Below, one piece after another: positions 9,123 through 16,865 of a stretch of DNA of 64,000 bases. The position numbers were made by a program, and so were the translations under genes. Below the pieces are notes generated by a model, which saw only the letters and a program-made list of their open reading frames with translations, had not been told where the DNA came from and did not search any database. Location of the stretch: contig NZ_JAZLIO010000003.1 of the NCBI RefSeq assembly GCF_045617425.1, forward strand, positions 248,001 to 312,000, written 5' to 3'. Within the stretch, counting starts at the first letter, position 1. Each line of letters opens with the position of its first letter. This DNA is from Carnobacterium_B sp045617425. Lineage in GTDB: Bacteria; Bacillota; Bacilli; Lactobacillales; Carnobacteriaceae.

Positions 9123-9196
9123 CTAGATATGCTATGCTCAATAAGGTGAATTTGAGGATACATTAAAAAATTGTCAAGTGACGATGGAGGGAAATT

Positions 9197-10351
9197 ATGG
9201 CTAAAAGAGATTTATATGAAGTATTAGGAGTATCAAAAGGTGCTTCCGATGATGAAATAAAAAAGGCATACAGAAAATTATCAAAAAAGTTCCATCCGGA
9301 TATTAATAAAGAAGCTGGATCTGAAGAAAAGTTTAAAGAAGTTGCGGAAGCTTATGAAGTATTAAGTAACCCTGACAAACGTGCGGCATATGACCAATAT
9401 GGACATGCAAGTACAGATCCAAACTTTGGAGCAGGTGGCGGCGGATACGGCGGCGGAGGCTTTGGTGGTTTCGGCGGCGGTGGTTTCGAAGATATCTTTG
9501 AATCTTTCTTTGGTGGCGGAGGTCGTTCGCAAAATCCAAATGCTCCTCGTCAAGGAGACGATTTACAATACACAATCAATCTTGAATTTGAAGAAGCTAT
9601 TTTCGGGAAAGAAACAACAGTTAGCTATAACCGTGAAGAAGAATGTAAAACGTGTCATGGTGATGGGGCAAAACCAGGTACTCACCCTGTAACGTGTTCT
9701 AAATGTCATGGTACAGGTTCATTGAACGTTGAACGTAACACGCCACTTGGCCGCGTAATGACACGTCAAACATGTGATGTTTGTCATGGTACAGGTCAAG
9801 AAATCAAAGAAGCTTGTCCAACTTGTCATGGTTCTGGACATACGAAAGACAAACATACCGTTAAAGTAACTGTTCCTGCAGGTGTGGAAGATGGTAATCA
9901 AATGCGCTTAAATGGACAAGGGGAAGCCGGTAAAAATGGCGGACCTTACGGAGATTTATATGTTGTTTTCCGTGTTAAAGCTAGCAATCAATTTGATCGA
10001 GATGGATCAGAGATTTATTATGAATTGCCAATCAATATTGTCCAAGCATCTTTAGGAGATGAAGTGGAAGTGCCAACTGTTCATGGTAAGGTGAAATTAA
10101 AAATACCTGCTGGAACACAAACCGGAACGAATTTCCGTTTGAGAGGCAAAGGAGCACCAAAATTACGTGGTACAGGTACAGGAGACCAACATGTAAGAGT
10201 TAAATTAGTGACTCCGAAAAATTTAACAAAAGAACAAACAGACTTGTTGAGACAGTTCGCTAAATCTAGCGGTATGGAAGTTGAAGAACAAGATGGTTCG
10301 ATTTTTGATAAAGTAAAAGATGCATTTAAAGCAGATAAGAAAAAGAAATGA
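9197..10351 (+). CDS. dnaJ: chaperone protein DnaJ (Hsp40)
   Basis: DnaJ delivers substrates to DnaK and stimulates its ATPase. The J domain (residues 1-70) has HPD at about 34-36. A Gly/Phe-rich linker (about 76-115) follows, then four CxxCxGxG zinc motifs (CKTCHGDG, CSKCHGTG, CDVCHGTG, CPTCHGSG) and the C-terminal substrate domains. At 384 aa this is a complete type I DnaJ. GGAGG is about 8 nt before ATG. It is the last gene of the heat-shock group. Confidence 0.98.
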   Translation: MAKRDLYEVLGVSKGASDDEIKKAYRKLSKKFHPDINKEAGSEEKFKEVAEAYEVLSNPDKRAAYDQYGHASTDPNFGAGGGGYGGGGFGGFGGGGFEDIFESFFGGGGRSQNPNAPRQGDDLQYTINLEFEEAIFGKETTVSYNREEECKTCHGDGAKPGTHPVTCSKCHGTGSLNVERNTPLGRVMTRQTCDVCHGTGQEIKEACPTCHGSGHTKDKHTVKVTVPAGVEDGNQMRLNGQGEAGKNGGPYGDLYVVFRVKASNQFDRDGSEIYYELPINIVQASLGDEVEVPTVHGKVKLKIPAGTQTGTNFRLRGKGAPKLRGTGTGDQHVRVKLVTPKNLTKEQTDLLRQFAKSSGMEVEEQDGSIFDKVKDAFKADKKKK

Positions 10352-10391
10352 ACCGATTTTTTTAAATAAGCATTAGTTTTATTTAAAGCAC

Positions 10392-10430
10392 AAAGAAAAA
10401 CCTGAGCTAATGCTTAGGTTTTTCTTTTGT
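10392..10430 (+). terminator. terminator after dnaJ
   Basis: AAAGAAAAACCTGAGC pairs with GCTTAGGTTTTTCTTT (one G-U) around TAAT. The 16-bp stem ends in a T-rich arm and closes the chaperone operon. Confidence 0.88.
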
Positions 10431-10486
10431 CTTAAGAGCTAGTTTGAGTCAACGCATTGTAATTCAAGCTTTTCACTGGTATAATT

Positions 10487-10495
10487 TACAGTGAC
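10487..10495 (+). promoter_or_regulatory. lepA extended -10 promoter
   Basis: TGG-TATAAT at 10487-10495 is a perfect extended -10 about 40 bp before lepA. The -35 region (AGCTTT) is poor, as is common for extended -10 promoters. Confidence 0.65.
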
Positions 10496-10533
10496 ACTTT
10501 TTCGGAATAAATAAAGAAGGTAGGCACGACTAG

Positions 10534-12357
10534 ATGAATAAACAGGAATTAAATGAAAGACAAAAACGCATACGGAATTTTTCCATTATTGCCCATATTG
10601 ACCATGGAAAATCAACCTTAGCAGATCGTATCCTACAAATGACGCATACAGTTGCTGATCGTGATATGCAAGCACAATTATTGGACTCGATGGATCTTGA
10701 ACGTGAACGAGGCATCACAATCAAATTAAACGCGATTGAATTGAACTATACTGCCAAAGATGGCGAAACGTATACACTACACTTGATTGACACACCAGGA
10801 CACGTCGATTTCACGTACGAAGTTTCAAGAAGTTTAGCAGCGTGTGAAGGTGCTATCCTAGTTGTTGATGCGGCACAAGGAATCGAAGCCCAGACACTGG
10901 CTAACGTTTATCTTGCTTTAGACAACGACCTTGAGATTATTCCGGTTATCAATAAAATTGATTTACCAGCTGCAGATCCAGAACGTGTTCGTGCTGAAAT
11001 CGAAGATGTAATTGGAATCGATGCAAGCGATGCAGTTTTAGCGAGTGCTAAAGCCGGTATTGGGATCGAAGATATCTTAGAACAAATCGTTGAAAGAGTT
11101 CCAGCTCCAGTTGGTGATATAGATGATCCTTTAAGGGCGTTGATCTTTGACTCAGCTTACGATGCGTATCGAGGAGTTGTTTTAAATATCCGCGTGATGG
11201 AAGGTATGATCAAACCTGGCGATACTATGAAAATGATGAGTAACGGAAAAACGTTTGAAGTAGCTGAAGTTGGGATCTTTTCGCCTAAACCGATCAAACG
11301 CGAATTTCTAATGGTTGGAGATGTTGGATATGTTACTGCAAACATCAAAACAGTCCAAGATACTCGAGTTGGAGATACTATTACATTAGCTGATAATCCG
11401 GCTACAGAATCATTAGAAGGTTACCGTAAAATGACACCAATGGTTTATTGTGGAATGTACCCAATTGATTCTTCTCGTTATGGCGATTTAAGAGACGCTC
11501 TAGACAAGTTACAATTAAACGATGCAGCACTTCAATTCGAAGCTGAAACTTCTCAAGCACTTGGATTTGGTTATCGTTGTGGGTTCTTAGGACTCTTACA
11601 CATGGACGTTATCCAAGAACGCTTAGAACGTGAATTCAACTTAGATTTGATCACAACAGCTCCATCGGTTATCTATCATGCAAACTTGACAGATGGTACT
11701 CAAAAAATCGTAGCGAATCCTGCTGAAATGCCTGAACCAGGTGTGATCGAATCAATTGAAGAACCTTACGTTAAAGCAACGATCATGGTTCCAAATGATT
11801 ACGTTGGTGCGGTTATGGAAATCTCACAACGCAAACGTGGGGATTTCTTAACAATGGACTACATGGACGATAACCGAGTAAACGTGGTTTATGAAATTCC
11901 ATTATCCGAAATCGTATATGATTTCTTTGATAAATTAAAATCAAGTACTAAAGGCTATGCTTCATTAGATTACGAAATGATCGGCTATAAGACGAGTGCT
12001 CTATCTAAGATGGATATTCTATTAAACGGCGAAAAAGTAGACGCTTTAGGATTTATCGTCCATAAAGACTTTGCTTTCAACCGTGGAAAAGCGATCGTTG
12101 ATCAATTGAAGACGATCATTCCAAGACACCAATTCGAAATCCCAGTTCAAGCAGCAATCGGACAAAAAATTGTTGCGCGTTCAAACATCAAAGCCTTGCG
12201 TAAAGATGTTACAGCTAAACTTTATGGTGGTGACGTAACCCGTCGTCAAAAACTATTGAAGAAACAAAAAGCTGGTAAAAAACGGATGAAACAAGTCGGA
12301 TCAGTTGAAGTCCCTCAAGAAGCGTTCATGAGTGTTCTTAAGATGGATGACGAGTAA
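10534..12357 (+). CDS. lepA: elongation factor 4 (LepA), ribosome-associated GTPase
   Basis: LepA/EF4 is an EF-G-like GTPase acting on ribosomes. The G domain has IAHIDHGKSTL (G1), DTPGHVDF (G3) and NKIDLPAADP (G4). The LepA-specific C-terminal domain includes RRQKLLKKQKAGKKRMKQVG, and the gene stops soon after, as usual. Length is 607 aa. AAGAAGG lies about 12 nt before ATG. It is monocistronic between two terminators. Confidence 0.97.
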   Translation: MNKQELNERQKRIRNFSIIAHIDHGKSTLADRILQMTHTVADRDMQAQLLDSMDLERERGITIKLNAIELNYTAKDGETYTLHLIDTPGHVDFTYEVSRSLAACEGAILVVDAAQGIEAQTLANVYLALDNDLEIIPVINKIDLPAADPERVRAEIEDVIGIDASDAVLASAKAGIGIEDILEQIVERVPAPVGDIDDPLRALIFDSAYDAYRGVVLNIRVMEGMIKPGDTMKMMSNGKTFEVAEVGIFSPKPIKREFLMVGDVGYVTANIKTVQDTRVGDTITLADNPATESLEGYRKMTPMVYCGMYPIDSSRYGDLRDALDKLQLNDAALQFEAETSQALGFGYRCGFLGLLHMDVIQERLEREFNLDLITTAPSVIYHANLTDGTQKIVANPAEMPEPGVIESIEEPYVKATIMVPNDYVGAVMEISQRKRGDFLTMDYMDDNRVNVVYEIPLSEIVYDFFDKLKSSTKGYASLDYEMIGYKTSALSKMDILLNGEKVDALGFIVHKDFAFNRGKAIVDQLKTIIPRHQFEIPVQAAIGQKIVARSNIKALRKDVTAKLYGGDVTRRQKLLKKQKAGKKRMKQVGSVEVPQEAFMSVLKMDDE

Positions 12358-12410
12358 AACGCTGATATAACAAGATTTTAAATAAATAAAAGCCATGGAA
12401 TAATGATTTG

Positions 12411-12462
12411 CCTACCAAAAACCTACTAAAATTAATTTTTTAGGTTTTTGGTAGGTATTTTT
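12411..12462 (+). terminator. terminator of lepA
   Basis: CCTACCAAAAACCT (12411-12424) pairs perfectly with AGGTTTTTGGTAGG (12442-12455); the inside can pair further. It is followed by a T-rich tail. Confidence 0.85.
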
Positions 12463-12556
12463 GTATATTTTTTATTTGTTTGATATTAAATAATCAGGCC
12501 TTAAAAATTTCAAACAACGTCTCAATACTCAAAATGTTAAAATAACGTTTTATATT

Positions 12557-12589
12557 AAAAAGAACTGTCTATATGACAGTTCTTTTTTT
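12557..12589 (+). terminator. second terminator-like hairpin, no gene before it
   Basis: AAAAGAACTGTC pairs with GACAGTTCTTTT around TATAT, then TTT. It is 95 bp beyond the lepA terminator with no recognisable gene between. It may be a back-up terminator or a leftover from a lost gene. I see nothing else in 12463-12680. Confidence 0.7.
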
Positions 12590-12687
12590 GTGAACGAAAA
12601 CTAGTATACTCAATTTGATGCTGACATAAGAATATATTGATATTTTTGAAGATTAAAACATTCTAGAAGAATCTCTCTTACTAATGG

Positions 12688-12696
12688 TGGTATACT
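12688..12696 (+). promoter_or_regulatory. extended -10 promoter of the SRPBCC gene
   Basis: TGG-TATACT at 12688-12696, 45 bp before the start codon. No good -35 is visible. Confidence 0.55.
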
Positions 12697-12741
12697 TTAA
12701 AAAAGTAAAAGAGTCGATTTTATGATAAAGGAGCGTTTATC

Positions 12742-13224
12742 ATGGAAAACAATCCGAAGAGTGGAAGGATTGACACTGTCTCAAAAGTAATTGATGCTTC
12801 GCCACAAACACTTTATCAAGCATTTATGGATCCGAATTCTTTAGTTAAGTGGTTGCCGCCGGAGGGCATGAGAGGAGAAATAAAGCTCTTTGAACCTGTA
12901 GTAGGTGGGAGATTTCAATTAACACTCATCTATGAGGATGAATATGCTGTTCAAGGTAAAACAACTGCAAACTCAGATACTTTAGAAGGTACCTTTATCG
13001 AATTGATACCCGATAAGAAAATTGTAGAGGCTGGTGTATTTGAGTCAGATGATCCTGCCTTTGCAGGGAATATGGTGGTGACCTGGTACTTTGAGGAAGC
13101 TGTCCTAAGCACAAAAGTAACAATTGTCGCTGAAAATGTCCCTGAAGGCATCAAAAATGAAGATCATCTTGATGGGTTGAATTCCACACTGGAAAACTTG
13201 GAACGTTTTGCAAAAACAAGTTAG
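12742..13224 (+). CDS. SRPBCC / AHSA1-like domain protein
   Basis: This 160-aa protein looks like the Activator-of-Hsp90-homologue-1 C-terminal domain within the SRPBCC (START-like) fold. It has VIDASPQTLYQAFMDPNSLVKWLPPEGM at the N-terminus and a closing helix with LDGLNSTLENLERFA. Such proteins bind small hydrophobic ligands in a helix-grip cavity; the ligand here is unknown. AAAGGAG precedes ATG by 8 nt. It has its own promoter and is monocistronic. In other bacteria such genes often accompany ArsR regulators; none is adjacent. Confidence 0.85.
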   Translation: MENNPKSGRIDTVSKVIDASPQTLYQAFMDPNSLVKWLPPEGMRGEIKLFEPVVGGRFQLTLIYEDEYAVQGKTTANSDTLEGTFIELIPDKKIVEAGVFESDDPAFAGNMVVTWYFEEAVLSTKVTIVAENVPEGIKNEDHLDGLNSTLENLERFAKTS

Positions 13225-13672
13225 CTAATACGGTGCTTTATAAATAGCTTACTGATTTCCATGATGTGTATCTTATATAATGCATTGAATGTGTTCAGGA
13301 GGAAGCTGGGTTATCGATAGAAGGAATAGTAGTAAAGAATTTGAATTATAGGCAGTGCTTTTTTGATGTACGGTTAGAAGTAAAATTTAGATAACGTTTC
13401 CCTTTTCTTTAACTAGTGTATATTGCTGTGGTTCAACTTGATTCACAATTTTCAGTGGCCAAACCTTTTAATAAGGTAAATCATGTTACTCATTTTATTC
13501 AGATTTAGAGAAAATTTATATAAATAAGTAAACTAGTAATTTAAATTAGTAGGAATAATTTCCGATTACTTTACAGGCACAGTCAACTCTAAAGCGGATA
13601 GCTTTAGAGTTGACTGTGCCTGCTTTTTTTCTAAATTGTAAAATAATAGTTGAACTGAAACGGTTAATTCGT
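13225..13672. other. gene-free stretch with a possible decayed coding fragment
   Basis: No intact gene is visible. In 13281-13394 one plus frame reads a 37-codon run containing VQEEAGLSIEG, which faintly recalls the end of a Nudix box. It has no start codon, follows a stop, and lacks the catalytic Arg-Glu. A strong orphan terminator lies at 13574-13630. Confidence 0.4.
13574..13630 (+). terminator. orphan intrinsic terminator with perfect 22-bp stem
   Basis: Bases 13574-13595 pair perfectly with 13601-13622 around a 5-nt loop (GGATA), followed by C and seven Ts. The T tract exists only on the plus strand, so it does not serve the minus-strand acetyltransferase gene. The nearest plus-strand gene ends 350 bp earlier. 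Confidence 0.85.
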
Positions 13673-14311
13673 TTAGTCGGATAAGTTTAATGTTCCTTCA
13701 TATATATAGTAAATTTCTAAGGTATCATTATTTCCTGGTTCCCAATAATATTTTTTCTCAGCTACGCGGGATAGACCCTTGTGTTCATAGTATTGATAAT
13801 CAGAAGAATTGTCGGTAAACAAATAGAAATTCTCTGCTTGATGTTGTTTAAGGTAATCATAAAAATGATTATACAGCAGTCCCCCAATACCCGATCCTTT
13901 AAATTCTTCTTTCACGATAAGCAAATTTAAACCGGCATCATAAATTTTTTGGCTTTTTTCTAAAAGAAATTCATTGATTTCCAACGTCTGAATGTATTTT
14001 AAAAAGATCGAATCAGGTTCAGTAATGCGTAAAATTTTTTCCAATGAAGAAATATTCTTCCTAGTACTGATTTTCTGAATATTGGTTTGGTCTACTAATC
14101 CGGATGCTACGATCCCAACTATGTCATCACCTATTTGAGCAACAAAAATATCATCTGATTCTAGTAATAAATCACTTAGAAAAAAATCGGCCATTGGAGC
14201 TACTAAATTGTTTGGGACCCATGACCGATAATCCCAAGTGTTAATCACTAAATCCAAAATAGAATCATAATCTTCAGGTATCATTTTTCTTAAGATAGTT
14301 TCTTGTTTCAT
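13673..14311 (-). CDS. GNAT-family N-acetyltransferase
   Basis: The 212-aa protein has the GNAT layout: an N-terminal strand-helix (LRKMIPEDYDSILDLVINTW), then the acetyl-CoA-binding segment LLIVKEEFKGSGIGGLLYNHFYDYLK at about residues 130-155, where GSGIGG matches the Q/RxxGxG/A pyrophosphate loop loosely. It ends with a strand containing YYEHKGLSRVAEKKYYWE. The substrate cannot be told. AAGGAGAG lies 8-9 nt before ATG. It follows yeiH on the same strand with 97 bp between. Confidence 0.85.
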   Translation of the reverse strand: MKQETILRKMIPEDYDSILDLVINTWDYRSWVPNNLVAPMADFFLSDLLLESDDIFVAQIGDDIVGIVASGLVDQTNIQKISTRKNISSLEKILRITEPDSIFLKYIQTLEINEFLLEKSQKIYDAGLNLLIVKEEFKGSGIGGLLYNHFYDYLKQHQAENFYLFTDNSSDYQYYEHKGLSRVAEKKYYWEPGNNDTLEIYYIYEGTLNLSD

Positions 14312-14408
14312 TCCTATGCTCTCCTTGTTTAAAAGTATTTTTCTATGTGCAACTAACTACTGGAAACATTGATGTAAAACGACTTTTTCTACCTACTAAA
14401 TGATTCTA

Positions 14409-15443
14409 TCAAAACAGCCAAGTAATTAATACCACAGCCAATACGATTTGGAAGAAGCCAATCAGTAAACCGTACAACATAGTTCGAGGTCCTTCTTTTA
14501 AGATATCTGAGAACTTGACCTGTAATCCAATTGCAGCTAAAGCAGTAATCTCAAATTGATTGCTGATGACTTCCGAGCTGTGAATCATAAGGGAAGGCAA
14601 AGGCAGAAAGCTTCTAAGCACGAACAAAATGAAGAAGCCGATAATAAACCAAGGAACAGTCATTAGACTAGAATTCTTTTTCACTTCAGAAGTTGAGCTA
14701 GTAGTCGTTTTAGAAAATAGCGATTCTTCCTCTTGGGTATTTAATTTGCTGAAACATAGGGCTACACCAACAATGAGGAGAACTCTCATGAGTTTAAAGA
14801 CAATGGACAAATTGGTTACGTCGACGCTGACCAGCTTTGCTGAAGCAACGACCTGTCCTATAGATTGGACCGTTCCTCCGATCAGTGAAGATGTTTGAAC
14901 GACTTCATTTTGATACAGAACAGAAGAGAGGATAGGCAATAAGACCATCAATATCGTACCGATGACATTGACTATAGTAATAGACATGGCTTTGTCTTTC
15001 TTATCAGCTTCAATCACTGGAGAAACGGTCCCAATAGCAGAAGAGCCACATACTGCATTACCCGCACCCATTAATAAAGACATCTTTTTATTGAACTTCA
15101 TAGTTCGACCGATCCAATAAGTAAATAATATCGTTAAAATCATTTGGAGAATCACAAAAATAAATCCGGTAGAACCAACTTGCTTGATAATCTGAAAATC
15201 TAAAATTATCCCATTCAATACAATCGACCATTCTAAGAGTGTTTTTTCAGAAAATTTAGTTCCTCTTTTTAAATAAGGTTTGTTCAAAAAGGTGTTTCCT
15301 AGAAGGATCCCTAAAAAAATGGCAATCAATGCTGCACCTATATTCGGTATAAGATTGGTTAAATACTGACTAATGAATGAAATTATGACACTGATCATTA
15401 AACCAGGCAAGATGGAACGATTATTTTTCATTTGAGTATACAT
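14409..15443 (-). CDS. YeiH/UPF0324 family membrane transporter (putative sulfate/sulfite exporter)
   Basis: A 344-aa polytopic membrane protein with about ten hydrophobic segments. The conserved GAGNAVCGSSAIGTVSPVI (about residues 126-144) followed by AMSITIVNVIGTILMVLLP is the hallmark of the UPF0324/YeiH family, often annotated as a putative sulfate exporter; transport has hardly been tested. GGAGG stands 9 nt before the ATG at 15443. It is divergent from a LysR gene, which matches the yeiH-yeiE arrangement of Escherichia coli, where the LysR protein YeiE controls yeiH. Confidence 0.88.
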   Translation of the reverse strand: MYTQMKNNRSILPGLMISVIISFISQYLTNLIPNIGAALIAIFLGILLGNTFLNKPYLKRGTKFSEKTLLEWSIVLNGIILDFQIIKQVGSTGFIFVILQMILTILFTYWIGRTMKFNKKMSLLMGAGNAVCGSSAIGTVSPVIEADKKDKAMSITIVNVIGTILMVLLPILSSVLYQNEVVQTSSLIGGTVQSIGQVVASAKLVSVDVTNLSIVFKLMRVLLIVGVALCFSKLNTQEEESLFSKTTTSSTSEVKKNSSLMTVPWFIIGFFILFVLRSFLPLPSLMIHSSEVISNQFEITALAAIGLQVKFSDILKEGPRTMLYGLLIGFFQIVLAVVLITWLF

Positions 15444-15470
15444 ATTAAACTTCCTCCAATCCTTTATTTA

Positions 15471-15535
15471 TAAGATTATAATATAAGATAATTTGTATAA
15501 AATAAAATAATCATTTATTATATCTTTATAAGATA
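15471..15535. promoter_or_regulatory. LysR/yeiH intergenic operator region
   Basis: The divergent spacer is nearly pure A/T and repeats ATAAGAT(A) several times: TATAAGATT at 15470, TATAAGATAA at 15482 and a perfect dyad TATCTT-N3-AAGATA at 15521-15535. LysR regulators usually bind such interrupted dyads in divergent spacers, so this is the probable control site. Confidence 0.5.
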
Positions 15536-15558
15536 AACTTATGAAGGGGATGTTTGAG

Positions 15559-16428
15559 ATGCTAGATTACCGATACCAAACGTTTCTTACGCTGACAGAA
15601 GAAATGAATTACACAGCAACAGCTAAAAGGCTGCACATTACTCAACCTGCTGTCACTCAACACATCCAGTATTTGCAGCAGGAACTAGGAGTCGAACTGA
15701 TTCGCTATGAAAACAGACAACTATCCTTAACAGCTAAAGGCAAGCAACTGCAAAAGGATCTTTATTTGCTGCAAAGAGAGATCACTAAGGTGCAAAAACA
15801 ATTGTCTTCTACTATAGAACACACTACTCTTACATTTGGAGCTTCTTTGACGATTGGGGATTATATGATACCGGACCTCATTGAGTCGTATTTAAATCAA
15901 TACCCAACTCATGATATTTCGATGGTAATGGATAACACTCAACACTTAACCGAACTATTGGAACATGGGAAAATCGATTTTGCACTTGTGGAAGGGGAAT
16001 TTAATCAATCTGTATTTGAATTTCAAAAGATTGCTGAGGAACCGTTTATCGCGGTCTGTTCCGAGAAATGTTCTTTATGGAAACAGAATCAAAGTATTAA
16101 TGACTTATTTTCTACGACGATTTTGGTGCGTGAAGAGGGATCTGGATCACGGCTTATTTTTGAAACAGCCATAAAAAATAAAGGAATCCATTTAGATAGC
16201 TTTTCAAAAGTTATGACGATTGGAAGTATCGGTGCAATAAAAAAATTGGTTGGAAAAAATATAGGTATTACTTTTGTGTATCGGAAAGCTGTTGAAGAAG
16301 AACTGAAAAACGGCATCTTAAAAAAGATTCCGTTAAGTGATTTTAATGTAGTCCATCCGTTTTACTTGATTTATTTGAAAAGGATTCAGTTAAGAGAATT
16401 GGAAACAATAGAAAAATTTTTAAGGTAG
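15559..16428 (+). CDS. LysR-family transcriptional regulator (YeiE/CysL-like)
   Basis: The N-terminal helix-turn-helix (residues 1-60) reads NYTATAKRLHITQPAVTQHIQYLQQELG. The rest is the periplasmic-binding-like effector domain. Length from 15559 is 289 aa. Earlier in-frame ATGs exist at 15541 and 15550, but AAGGGG at 15544-15549 is the Shine-Dalgarno for 15559, which also gives the usual LysR start (MLDYRYQTFLTL). Divergence from yeiH suggests it controls that transporter, possibly in response to a sulfur compound. Confidence 0.92.
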   Translation: MLDYRYQTFLTLTEEMNYTATAKRLHITQPAVTQHIQYLQQELGVELIRYENRQLSLTAKGKQLQKDLYLLQREITKVQKQLSSTIEHTTLTFGASLTIGDYMIPDLIESYLNQYPTHDISMVMDNTQHLTELLEHGKIDFALVEGEFNQSVFEFQKIAEEPFIAVCSEKCSLWKQNQSINDLFSTTILVREEGSGSRLIFETAIKNKGIHLDSFSKVMTIGSIGAIKKLVGKNIGITFVYRKAVEEELKNGILKKIPLSDFNVVHPFYLIYLKRIQLRELETIEKFLR

Positions 16429-16484
16429 TTATCACTTTAAATGGATGGTTCAATTAAAAAATAGTGTTCTTTTGGATATTTAAG

Positions 16485-16513
16485 TTGACGGGATTATTAA
16501 ATTGTGCTATTTT
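16485..16513 (+). promoter_or_regulatory. promoter of the zinc-response cluster
   Basis: TTGACG (16485-16490), 17-nt spacer, TATTTT (16508-16513), with TGC before the -10. The Zur-type palindrome overlaps the end of the -10 and the start site, ideal for repression. Confidence 0.7.
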
Positions 16514-16539
16514 TAAAACGTAATCATTACGTTTTAAAA
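16511..16539. promoter_or_regulatory. Zur-box-like perfect palindrome
   Basis: The 14-bp arms TTTTAAAACGTAAT (16511-16524) and ATTACGTTTTAAAA (16526-16539) mirror each other exactly about a central C. The core CGTAAT-C-ATTACG matches the Zur box of Bacillus subtilis as I know it. The gene behind it is a zinc-free L33 paralogue, a classical Zur target. A Zur-family gene is present at 50152. Confidence 0.88.
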
Positions 16540-16556
16540 AGAAGGGTGGTACTTAT

Positions 16557-16706
16557 ATGCGAGTAAAAGTGATACTTGAATGTATTGAAACAGGTGAGAG
16601 GAATTATCACACAACTAAAAACAAACGAACTCAACCAGAACGGCTAGAATTGATGAAGTACTCTCCTAAACTAAGAAAGAAAACCTTGTATAAAGAAACT
16701 CGGTAG
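16557..16706 (+). CDS. rpmG: 50S ribosomal protein L33, zinc-independent (C-minus) paralogue
   Basis: This 49-aa protein (MRVKVILECIETGERNYHTT...LRKKTLYKETR) is L33. It keeps a single Cys (C9) and lacks the two CxxC pairs of the zinc-ribbon form, so it is the type that replaces zinc-containing L33 when zinc is short. AAGGGTGG lies 8-10 nt before ATG. It is the first gene behind the Zur-type operator. Confidence 0.93.
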   Translation: MRVKVILECIETGERNYHTTKNKRTQPERLELMKYSPKLRKKTLYKETR

Positions 16707-16734
16707 TTAATTTAGTTATAGAATTTTTATGCTG

Positions 16735-16765
16735 TTATGTATAAGTGTTTTTTTCTTATACATAA
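16735..16765. other. 11-bp hairpin between rpmG and the oxidoreductase gene
   Basis: TTATGTATAAG (16735-16745) and CTTATACATAA (16755-16765) are perfect complements around a 9-nt T-rich loop. The Ts are in the loop, not after the stem, so it is not a normal terminator. It may protect or process the mRNA between rpmG and the next gene. Confidence 0.5.
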
Positions 16766-16865
16766 ATTCAATTTAACTTCTTTGTAAATGCTAGCTTAGA
16801 GTTGCGATAAGGCAATAAAGTAGAAAGTACGGATCATACAAACTGTTTATAAAAAGGAGAAATTT

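Noticed and set aside
9381..9692. 103-aa plus-frame ORF inside dnaJ
   Set aside because: Shadow of the Gly/Phe-rich and zinc-finger coding sequence in another frame.
12557..12589. Small RNA ending at the second hairpin after lepA
   Set aside because: No promoter is visible between 12463 and 12556, so a back-up terminator or relic is the simpler view.
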